A stretch of DNA of 6,370 nt from JBHIET01 sp046760785 (GTDB lineage: Bacteria > Chloroflexota > Anaerolineae > B4-G1): assembly GCA_046760785.1 (NCBI GenBank), contig JBHIET010000123.1, positions 1 through 6,370 on the forward strand. Reading direction: 5' to 3'. Positions 1 through 5,302 of this stretch are shown here, piece by piece. Each line of letters begins with the position of its first letter. The stretch's first letter is position 1. Both the position numbers and the translations under genes were made by a program. Under the pieces are notes generated by a model, which saw nothing but the letters and a program-made list of their open reading frames with translations, searched no databases and was not told the DNA's origin.

Positions 1-50
1 CCGTGCCTACTCAGTGGCTCTCTGTGTCCAGGTCGGAATAGCCTGAGTTG

Positions 51-1826
51 TTACAAATCTCCTCGCCCTTTCGCTCTGTCCCGGTCGAGCCACAGGCGAG
101 CGACGGCATCGTCCAACCCCGCCGGGCGAATGTCCTGAATGTTCAGTTGGAGCTGCCGCTGGTCGTTCCACTCGTTGACCTCTAGGTGGTAGACGACGTC
201 CACCCGGTCGGGCAGTTTACCGGCCCACTCCCCTTGCCGGAAAGCGATGCCGTCCCAGGTCACCTGGCCGTCAGAAAGTGTGAGTTTGAGGTGCTTTCCT
301 CCATCCCCCACAGCCCGTTGACTTTGGACGTGGACATTTCGGCTGAGGAAAAGGGGGTGGGGATTGGCATAGCCGCACGGCTCCAGTTGAGCCAACTCCC
401 GCTGTAATTCCCACGACATCTGAGATAGCTCGACCTCTGCGTCCACGGACAGGACGGGGGTCAGTTCAACGCCGCTCAGTCGCTCGGCGGCCAGCTTCCG
501 CAGCCGGTCGGCCAGTTCGTCCAGATGTTCGTTGGGAACAGTGAAGCCGGCGGCGGCGGCGTGCCCGCCGTGGCGGATCAGCAGATCGGCGCATTGATCG
601 AGCGCGGCGGTGATGTGGAATTCCGGGATGGAACGACAGGAGCCCCGGCTGGCTTCCTCACCTACTTCGACGACGACGGCAGGGCGGTAGAACTCGTCAA
701 CTAATCGGCTGGCAACCAGACCCACAACGCCGGCCAGGAAGTCGGGGGCGGCGGCAAAGAGGAGAGGCCCTTCGCCTGCCGTGTCGAGGGCCAGTTGGCG
801 GGCCTGTTCCTGAGTCTCGAGTGTGAGTTGCTGACGCTCGCGGTTCAACCGGCCCAGTTCTTCGGCCAGTCGTTCAGCCTCGGCAGGATACTTGGTCTCC
901 AGTAGTTGATAGGCGATCTTGGCGTGAGCCAGCCGCCCGGCGGCGTTGAGTCGTGGCCCCAGTATGTAACCTATGGCGGTGGCGTCCACCTGCCCAGGCT
1001 TGAGGCCAGCCTGACGGCAGAGCGCCTCGACGCCCAGCCGCTCCATGCAGTTGATGCGCGCCAGTCCCCGGTGCACCAGCGTTCGGTTCTCACGCAGCAG
1101 AGGCACCAGGTCGGTTATGGTCCCGAGGGCAACCAGGTCCAGCAGATCTTCTTCCTCCAGACGCACCTCCTGCCCGGTCACCGGAGTTTGGTGGTGGCTG
1201 CGCAGCAGGGCCTGGGCGAGTTTGTAGGCGATGCCTGCTCCGGCCAGTTCACCAAAGGGGTAGCGACTGTCAGGCCGTTTGGGATCAATCACGGCCACAG
1301 CTTTGGGCAGTTCATCGCCGACGGAGTGATGATCGGTGATGATGACATCCAGACCCAGCCGACTAGCGTGAGCAACCTCTTCGACCGCACGCACGCCGCA
1401 ATCCACGGTGACGATGACGCGAGTACCATCGCGCGCCAGTTCGGTCAGTGCCTCCTCATGCAGGCCGTATCCCTCGTCCACGCGATGGGGGATGTAGGGA
1501 CGCACGTGGCCTCCAAGCGCTCGCAGGGTCTGGATCAAGAGCGCCGTGGCAGTGACCCCGTCAGCATCGAAGTCGCCATATACGGCGATGGGCTCGCCGG
1601 CACGCACTGCCTGTCGCAGGCGGGTGACGGCGGCGTGCATTTCCTCGAGGTCGAAGGGGTTGGCCTCGCCGCCCTCGCCGCTGAGGAAAGTGGTCACCTC
1701 GGCCGGCTCGATGACACCGCGGTTGTAGAGCAGCTGTACGATCATGGGGTGCAGGTAGGGGAAGCGAGCGATGTGGCTGGGTGGGGCAGGTGGTGCGACT
1801 TGCCAGTGTTTTGGGTTCAGGGGCAT
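51..1826 (-). CDS. recJ: Single-stranded-DNA-specific exonuclease RecJ, 591 aa
   Basis: RecJ is a DHH-family, metal-dependent 5'-to-3' exonuclease that degrades single-stranded DNA in the cytoplasm during recombination and mismatch or base-excision repair. From the ATG at 1826 the visible motifs are: GDFDADG (84-90), VDCG (141-144), TDHH (164-167, the family signature), IDPK (180-183), GTITD (235-239), GPRLNAAGR (290-298), and the DHHA1 motif GGHAAAAGF (420-428). A C-terminal OB-fold region opens with EPCGYANPHPLF (482-493). All core acidic and histidine residues are present and the length is normal for bacterial RecJ, so it looks intact. The ATG is preferred because GGAG lies 6 nt upstream (1833-1836) and MPLNPKHW is a typical RecJ beginning. 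An in-frame GTG at 1898 would add 24 residues translated from palindromic leader DNA. The gene follows the DUF4870-type gene on the same strand, but a terminator separates them. Confidence 0.96.
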   Translation of the reverse strand: MPLNPKHWQVAPPAPPSHIARFPYLHPMIVQLLYNRGVIEPAEVTTFLSGEGGEANPFDLEEMHAAVTRLRQAVRAGEPIAVYGDFDADGVTATALLIQTLRALGGHVRPYIPHRVDEGYGLHEEALTELARDGTRVIVTVDCGVRAVEEVAHASRLGLDVIITDHHSVGDELPKAVAVIDPKRPDSRYPFGELAGAGIAYKLAQALLRSHHQTPVTGQEVRLEEEDLLDLVALGTITDLVPLLRENRTLVHRGLARINCMERLGVEALCRQAGLKPGQVDATAIGYILGPRLNAAGRLAHAKIAYQLLETKYPAEAERLAEELGRLNRERQQLTLETQEQARQLALDTAGEGPLLFAAAPDFLAGVVGLVASRLVDEFYRPAVVVEVGEEASRGSCRSIPEFHITAALDQCADLLIRHGGHAAAAGFTVPNEHLDELADRLRKLAAERLSGVELTPVLSVDAEVELSQMSWELQRELAQLEPCGYANPHPLFLSRNVHVQSQRAVGDGGKHLKLTLSDGQVTWDGIAFRQGEWAGKLPDRVDVVYHLEVNEWNDQRQLQLNIQDIRPAGLDDAVARLWLDRDRAKGRGDL

Positions 1827-1845
1827 TGTAAACTCCGTTCCAGGG

Positions 1846-1878
1846 AGACCCGAAGGGTCATTAAGACCCTTCGGGTCT
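1846..1878. repeat. Perfect nested palindrome in the recJ leader
   Basis: AGACCCGAAGGGTC (1846-1859) and its exact reverse complement (1865-1878) flank a 5-nt loop, ATTAA. Each arm is itself a small hairpin of GACCC and GGGTC around GAA or TTC. The element can therefore fold as one 14-bp stem or as two 5-bp hairpins. It lies 20 nt upstream of the recJ ATG, just 5' of the Shine-Dalgarno. No T-run follows on either strand, so it is not a standard terminator. The form suggests a dispersed intergenic palindromic repeat, but only one copy is in view. Confidence 0.85.
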
Positions 1879-1888
1879 GAATGGTGGT

Positions 1889-1917
1889 ATATTACCACAA
1901 CGTGGGCAAAAGGAAAA
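1889..1917 (-). promoter_or_regulatory. Weak candidate promoter for recJ
   Basis: On the minus strand TAATAT (1894-1889) is preceded directly by TGG, giving an extended -10 form. The hexamer 17 nt further upstream is TTTTCC, a poor -35. It lies within the T-tract of the preceding gene's terminator. The -10 also sits inside a 15-bp palindrome, GTGGTA-TAT-TACCAC (1884-1898). Position is the main support: recJ needs a promoter downstream of that terminator. The implied leader is about 55 nt and contains the nested palindrome. Confidence 0.3.
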
Positions 1918-1942
1918 GCCCTTCGCCGTTAAGGAGAAGGGC
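1908..1942 (-). terminator. Rho-independent terminator after the DUF4870-type gene
   Basis: Read on the minus strand, GCCCTTC-T-CC pairs with GG-C-GAAGGGC around a TTAAC loop (1942-1918), with one T/C mismatch. TTTTCCTTTT follows at once (1917-1908). The hairpin starts 26 nt after the stop codon of the upstream minus-strand gene. Stem, tight loop and T-rich tail all fit an intrinsic terminator that insulates recJ from the upstream transcript. Confidence 0.87.
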
Positions 1943-1968
1943 CTCCCCGCGTCTCGTTCTGGTAGGGT

Positions 1969-2298
1969 CTATGCCCAGCCCTGGTTTCTCACGAAGTTGG
2001 AGATGACCGGTACCTCGACCCATTCACCCTGGTATGCTTTAATGGCTACATAGATAGCGTAGATCGCACCTACCACCCACAGACATCCCACGGTTATAGT
2101 GCCGACTATGTACCACACTACGCTATAGGCCAGGGAGTTGACTGCGTGGTACTTGATGAACGGACGGCTCTTCTTATCTTCCATCAGTAGCACAATAATC
2201 GCTACAGGCCATAAGAGCCAGCTCAGCAGTGCCCACAGTTTGTCATCATCGGTAACCTCTCCGCCGCCTACCGGCGTACCAACCATTTCCTCTGCCAT
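1969..2298 (-). CDS. Small membrane protein, DUF4870/Tic20-like, 109 aa
   Basis: This is a small integral membrane protein of unknown function. A short acidic, glycine-rich N-terminus (1-20) leads into a hydrophobic helix (about 21-38). A charged loop follows with RPFIKYHAVNSL (45-56), resembling the conserved Arg-Pro/Phe...His-Ala segment of DUF4870 proteins. A second hydrophobic stretch (about 57-88) is long enough for two helices. The C-terminal tail GEWVEVPVISNF (91-102) also fits the family. The start is firmly supported: AAAGGAGGT lies just upstream, with 9 nt between GGAGG and the ATG. A second in-frame ATG at codon 5 is less well placed. The gene has its own strong promoter and terminator, so it is probably a monocistronic, well-expressed unit. 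The family is known mainly as a conserved domain without an assigned activity, and I infer no specific job. The family call rests on motif resemblance alone. Confidence 0.87.
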   Translation of the reverse strand: MAEEMVGTPVGGGEVTDDDKLWALLSWLLWPVAIIVLLMEDKKSRPFIKYHAVNSLAYSVVWYIVGTITVGCLWVVGAIYAIYVAIKAYQGEWVEVPVISNFVRNQGWA

Positions 2299-2333
2299 TT
2301 TGTCTTACCTCCTTTTAGTGCATACTGGATTTG

Positions 2334-2360
2334 GTGAAGCACCCACGTGTCGCGCTTCAC
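2334..2360 (-). other. Leader hairpin upstream of the DUF4870-type gene
   Basis: GTGAAGC (2334-2340) and GCTTCAC (2354-2360) form a perfect 7-bp inverted repeat around a 13-nt loop that contains the palindrome CACGTG. It lies inside the roughly 74-nt untranslated leader predicted from the upstream promoter and ends about 21 nt before the Shine-Dalgarno. It could be an mRNA-stabilising or regulatory hairpin, or a protein-binding site in DNA. No known riboswitch class is recognisable. Confidence 0.45.
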
Positions 2361-2378
2361 AGCCGGAGCTTATTTGCT

Positions 2379-2407
2379 ATTGTAGCAGAGTATGGAAGTG
2401 ATGTCAA
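2379..2407 (-). promoter_or_regulatory. Sigma70-type promoter for the DUF4870-type gene
   Basis: On the minus strand the -35 is a perfect TTGACA (2407-2402). It is followed by a 17-nt spacer and TACAAT (2384-2379), which matches the consensus -10 at five of six positions. The start point would fall near 2372, leaving a leader of about 74 nt before the ATG. Hexamers and spacing are close to ideal, suggesting strong housekeeping expression. Confidence 0.87.
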
Positions 2408-2496
2408 CTACGCTGTGCGCGCTGCTGTCATGAGCCGTCGCTTTGATGAACTGTGGCAGAGAGCTTACCTCTCGCCATAGAATTGAAATGCACCTG

Positions 2497-2514
2497 GCGG
2501 GAACGTTTCCTCGC
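2497..2514. promoter_or_regulatory. Imperfect inverted repeat upstream of the sat -35, possible operator
   Basis: GCG-GGAA (2497-2503) and TTCC-T-CGC (2507-2514) are inverted around CGT, with one extra T in the right arm, and the centre contains AACGTT. It ends 4 nt before the sat -35 hexamer, where an activator or repressor could act. A short imperfect repeat like this can occur by chance and no known regulator site is recognised. Confidence 0.2.
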
Positions 2515-2518
2515 TTCC

Positions 2519-2546
2519 TTGACACCCTCCATCAGCGTGGTACAAT
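2519..2546 (+). promoter_or_regulatory. Sigma70-type promoter for the sat operon, extended -10
   Basis: TTGACA (2519-2524) is separated by 16 nt from TACAAT (2541-2546). TGG directly precedes the -10, giving the TGn extended form. The start point would be near 2553, leaving a leader of about 42 nt before the TTG start of sat. This mirrors the left-facing promoter at 2379-2407, and the two -35 boxes are about 110 nt apart. Confidence 0.87.
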
Positions 2547-2580
2547 CCTCCCAGCTCCTATGTTGAAAACTGCGTGGAGC

Positions 2581-2587
2581 AAAGGAG
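2581..2587 (+). promoter_or_regulatory. Shine-Dalgarno that sets the TTG start of sat
   Basis: AAAGGAG lies 7 nt before the TTG at 2595, an ideal distance. The alternative in-frame GTG at 2574 precedes this motif and has no purine-rich site of its own, so the TTG start is preferred. The GGAGC overlapping this site can also pair with GCTCC at 2554-2558. Confidence 0.82.
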
Positions 2588-2594
2588 CAGAAAG

Positions 2595-3779
2595 TTGAGC
2601 GAGCCATATTACGACGTTATCCGACCCCACGGCGGCGTACTGGTAGACCGCGTGCTGCGCGGCGAAGTGCGGAAGGCAGTGCGGGAGCGGGCCGAACAGA
2701 TGGTCAGGGTCCCACTGGGCCGGATGGGCCTCTCCGACCTGGAACTCGTCGCTACCGGTGCCCTCAGCCCCCTCACCGGCTTCATGCGCAGGGCTGACTA
2801 TGACCGTTGCGTAGAGGAGATGCGCTTGGCTAACGGCCTGGTCTGGTCCATCCCCGTCACGCTGGCTGTAGAGAAGGACTTGGCCGATCGCCTGACTGAG
2901 GGCCAGGAGGTGGCCCTCTGTGAGAAAGGGCGCGTCCTGGCAGTGATGGAGGTGGCGGAGAAGTACTCCTACGACCGGCAGGTCAAGGAGCGGGAAGCCC
3001 GCGAGGTCTACCGGACTACTGATGAGGCCCACCCCGGCGTGGCCCGGCTTTACCGTCAAGGTGAGGTACTCCTGGGCGGCGACGTATGGCTGGTGGACTG
3101 GCCCGGCGCGGTCAAGACCGAGTTCCCCGAACTGCGCCACACCCCCGCCGAGACCCGGCGCATGTTCGCCCGGCGGGGCTGGCGTAGCGTCGTCGGCTTC
3201 CAGACTCGCAACCCCATCCACCGCGCTCACGAGTACATTCAGAAGACGGCTCTGGAGATCGTGGATGGCCTGTTCCTTCACCCCTTGGTCGGCGAGACCA
3301 AGAAGGATGACATTCCTGCCGATGTGCGCATCGCCTCCTACCAGGCCATCCTGCGCGACTACTACCCCGCCGAGCGGGTGCTTCTGGGTGTGTTCCCGGC
3401 CGCTATGCGCTACGCCGGCCCCCGCGAGGCCATCTTCCACGCCATCGCCCGCAAGAACTACGGTTGCACCCATTTCATCGTGGGGCGCGACCACGCTGGC
3501 GTGGGCAAATACTACGGCACCTACGATGCCCAGAATATCTTCGACGATTTTCCGCCAGAGGACATCGGCATCGTCCCGTTCAGGTTCGAGCACGCCTTCT
3601 ATTGCAGGAAGTGTGGCGCGATCGTTTCTGCCAAGACCTGCCCCCACGGGCCGGAGGACCGGGTCTTCCTGAGCGGCACCCAGGTGCGCCAGATGCTGGA
3701 GCGGGGGGAGATGCTCCCTGAGGAGTTTACCCGTCCCGAGGTCGCCCGCGTGCTGCTGGAGGGGATGAAGCACCGGTAA
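2595..3779 (+). CDS. sat: Sulfate adenylyltransferase (ATP sulfurylase), 394 aa
   Basis: ATP sulfurylase converts ATP and sulfate to adenosine 5'-phosphosulfate (APS) and pyrophosphate, the first step of sulfate activation; it can also run in reverse in sulfur oxidation. This is the homo-oligomeric Sat type, not the CysD/CysN pair. With the TTG start, visible features are QTRNPIHRAHE (203-213, ATP and sulfate binding), HPLVGETKKDDI (229-240), GRDHAGVG (297-304) and SGTQVR (360-365). A probable zinc site is formed by C337, C340, C349 and H351, as in several thermophilic and bacterial Sat proteins. Length is normal, and no APS kinase domain is fused at the C-terminus. It is the first gene after a strong promoter and has no recognisable sulfur riboswitch. 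An assimilatory or dissimilatory role cannot be told from this window, because no APS reductase or APS kinase gene is in view. Confidence 0.97.
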   Translation: MSEPYYDVIRPHGGVLVDRVLRGEVRKAVRERAEQMVRVPLGRMGLSDLELVATGALSPLTGFMRRADYDRCVEEMRLANGLVWSIPVTLAVEKDLADRLTEGQEVALCEKGRVLAVMEVAEKYSYDRQVKEREAREVYRTTDEAHPGVARLYRQGEVLLGGDVWLVDWPGAVKTEFPELRHTPAETRRMFARRGWRSVVGFQTRNPIHRAHEYIQKTALEIVDGLFLHPLVGETKKDDIPADVRIASYQAILRDYYPAERVLLGVFPAAMRYAGPREAIFHAIARKNYGCTHFIVGRDHAGVGKYYGTYDAQNIFDDFPPEDIGIVPFRFEHAFYCRKCGAIVSAKTCPHGPEDRVFLSGTQVRQMLERGEMLPEEFTRPEVARVLLEGMKHR

Positions 3780-3790
3780 TGATCGTTCCA

Positions 3791-3843
3791 GGTTTCAGGT
3801 TACAGGTTGAGCAATCTGAAACCTTAAACTTGAAACCCGAAAC
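3791..3843. repeat. Inverted array of 7-bp repeats between sat and the phosphohydrolase gene
   Basis: The left block is three 7-mers: GGTTTCA (3791-3797), GGTTACA (3798-3804) and GGTTGAG (3805-3811). After CAAT come four 7-mers in the opposite sense: CTGAAAC (3816-3822), CTTAAAC (3823-3829), TTGAAAC (3830-3836) and CCGAAAC (3837-3843). The two blocks pair in register: 3791-3797 with 3831-3837, 3798-3801 with 3827-3830 (one G-T pair), and 3805-3808 with 3820-3823. This gives a broken hairpin with 7-bp spacing. AT content is clearly higher than in the flanking genes. It resembles a dispersed intergenic repeat rather than coding DNA, although one frame stays open through it. Confidence 0.83.
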
Positions 3844-3859
3844 AGTGAAAGGGCAAAAG

Positions 3860-5293
3860 GTGCTTAAATTATTCAAGCGTCGCAAAGTCTTCGTCGCCGG
3901 CCTTGACTGTGCCCCGCCGCCGGTGCTGTTCCACACCGGTGCCGAAAACAGCCTGGGACTGAAAGATCAACTGCCCAACCTGAGCCGCCTCATTGACGAT
4001 GGGTTGTACGGGCCGCTCTCCAGTTCCATCCCCTGCATCACCGTCCCGGCCTGGTGCTCAATGCTCTCCAGCAAGGACCCCGGTATCTTGGGTTTCTACG
4101 GCTTCCGCAACCGGGCCGATCACTCCTACGACCGCATGACCATCGCCACCGCCAACGCCATCCACGAGAAGCGGGTCTGGGACATCCTGAGCGAGGCTGG
4201 CAAGGACTCCATCGTCGTCGGCGTGCCGCAGACCTATCCCATCAAACCGCTCAAGGGCACCCTGATCAGCAGTTTCCTCACTCCCAGCACCGACCGGCAG
4301 TACACGCACCCCCACGAACTCCGTTACGAGATTAATCGGGTGCTTGGTGGTCGCCCTTACGACGTGGACGTGGGCCAGTTCCGTACCGAGGACAAGGACT
4401 ATCTCCTGCAGCAAATTCAGGAGATGACCGAGAAGCGGTTCACCGTCATCAAGTACCTCCTGCGGGAAAAGCCGTGGGACTTCTTCATGTTCGTGGAGAT
4501 CGGCCTGGATCGCATCCACCACGGGATGTGGAAGTTCTGGGACCCGGACCATCCCAAGCACGAGCCGGGCAATCCCTACCAGAACGCCATACCCGATTAC
4601 TACCGCTACCTGGATCGGGAACTCGGCGAAGTCGTGGGGATGCTGGATGACGACACGGTGGTGCTGGTCGTCTCCGACCACGGGGCCAAGGCGATGGAGG
4701 GGGGAGTTGCCGTCAACGAGTGGCTCCGCCGGGAGGGACTGCTGGTGCTGCAAGAGGAACCCCGCTACGAGGGATTAGTCCCCTTTGAGAAGGTGGAGGT
4801 GGACTGGGAGAAGACCACTGCCTGGGGGGCCGGCGGCTACTATGCCCGCGTGTTCCTGAACGTCGAGGGACGCGAACCCCAGGGCAAGATTCCCGCCCGC
4901 GACTATGAGAAGGTGCGGGATCAACTCCAGGAGATGATTGAAGCCCTACCCGACCACGAGGGTAAGCCGATGGGCTCCGTGGCCTTCAAGCCGGAGGAAT
5001 TGTACCGCGATGTGCGCAATGTTGCCCCCGACCTGCTGGTCTACTTCGGCAACCTGCGTTGGCGGTCGCTAGGCTCCTTCGGCTTGCCTGATATTTACAC
5101 CTTCGAGAACGACCTCGGCCCGGACGACGCCAATCATGACCAGGACGGCATCTTCATCCTTTGGGACCCGCGCCGAAACCATGGCGGGCGGTACGTGGAG
5201 GGACTGCAACTGATGGACGTGGCTCCCACGGTACTGGATCTGATGGGGGTTCCAGTGCCGCCGGGTATGCAGGGGAGGGTTGTGCAGCGGTAG
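3860..5293 (+). CDS. Alkaline-phosphatase-superfamily phosphohydrolase (type I phosphodiesterase/nucleotide pyrophosphatase-like), 477 aa
   Basis: This is a predicted two-metal hydrolase of the alkaline phosphatase superfamily, closest in look to the predicted phosphohydrolase/phosphomutase group (COG3379-like). From the GTG at 3860 the full active-site set can be traced: D16 in GLDCAPP, nucleophile T61 in TVPAW, D217 and H221 in DRIHH, D273-H274 in SDHG, and H426 in NHDQDGIFI. No signal peptide or membrane segment is evident, so it is probably cytoplasmic. The substrate is unknown; the family includes nucleotide pyrophosphatases, phosphodiesterases and phosphomutases. It lies 80 nt after sat and 9 nt before the M23 gene, so co-transcription is likely. 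The start is uncertain. An ATG at 3779 overlaps the sat stop (TAATG) but would translate the 7-mer repeat into 27 extra residues. The GTG at 3860 has AAAGGG (3848-3853) 6 nt upstream and gives the family's normal N-terminus. Confidence 0.9.
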   Translation: MLKLFKRRKVFVAGLDCAPPPVLFHTGAENSLGLKDQLPNLSRLIDDGLYGPLSSSIPCITVPAWCSMLSSKDPGILGFYGFRNRADHSYDRMTIATANAIHEKRVWDILSEAGKDSIVVGVPQTYPIKPLKGTLISSFLTPSTDRQYTHPHELRYEINRVLGGRPYDVDVGQFRTEDKDYLLQQIQEMTEKRFTVIKYLLREKPWDFFMFVEIGLDRIHHGMWKFWDPDHPKHEPGNPYQNAIPDYYRYLDRELGEVVGMLDDDTVVLVVSDHGAKAMEGGVAVNEWLRREGLLVLQEEPRYEGLVPFEKVEVDWEKTTAWGAGGYYARVFLNVEGREPQGKIPARDYEKVRDQLQEMIEALPDHEGKPMGSVAFKPEELYRDVRNVAPDLLVYFGNLRWRSLGSFGLPDIYTFENDLGPDDANHDQDGIFILWDPRRNHGGRYVEGLQLMDVAPTVLDLMGVPVPPGMQGRVVQR

Positions 5294-5302
5294 GAAGCGG
5301 AG

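Noticed and set aside
10..47. Terminator after recJ formed by CTCAG and CTGAG with inner GCT/AGC
   Set aside because: The stem is interrupted, the loop is long, and no T-run follows on the minus strand. The end of the recJ transcript probably lies outside or is not marked here.
906..1880. 324-codon open frame on the plus strand opposite recJ
   Set aside because: RecJ motifs cover this stretch in the correct order on the other strand. The antisense translation has low-complexity shadow composition and no recognisable domain.
1827..1898. Upstream GTG start for recJ, adding 24 residues
   Set aside because: It would translate the nested palindrome and has no ribosome site. The ATG at 1826 has GGAG at 6 nt and a RecJ-like N-terminus.
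2430..2480. 16-codon open frame (starting MSRRFDELWQ) between the divergent promoters
   Set aside because: It has no Shine-Dalgarno, is very short and lies upstream of both promoters' start points. It could be a decayed gene fragment, but nothing supports that.
2574..2594. Upstream GTG start for sat, adding 7 residues
   Set aside because: No purine-rich site precedes it, while AAAGGAG is perfectly spaced for the TTG at 2595.
2532..3773. 413-codon open frame antisense to the whole of sat
   Set aside because: It mirrors sat, has no family motifs, and its frame stays open because of sat's GC-rich codon bias. The sat promoter and coding motifs account for this DNA.
3791..3843. CRISPR array
   Set aside because: The units are 7 bp, contiguous, and change orientation midway. 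There are no spacers and no cas genes.
4058..4753. 231-codon open frame antisense to the phosphohydrolase
   Set aside because: Its His/Val/Asp-rich composition is what the complement of GC-rich codons gives. The plus strand carries the conserved active-site residues.
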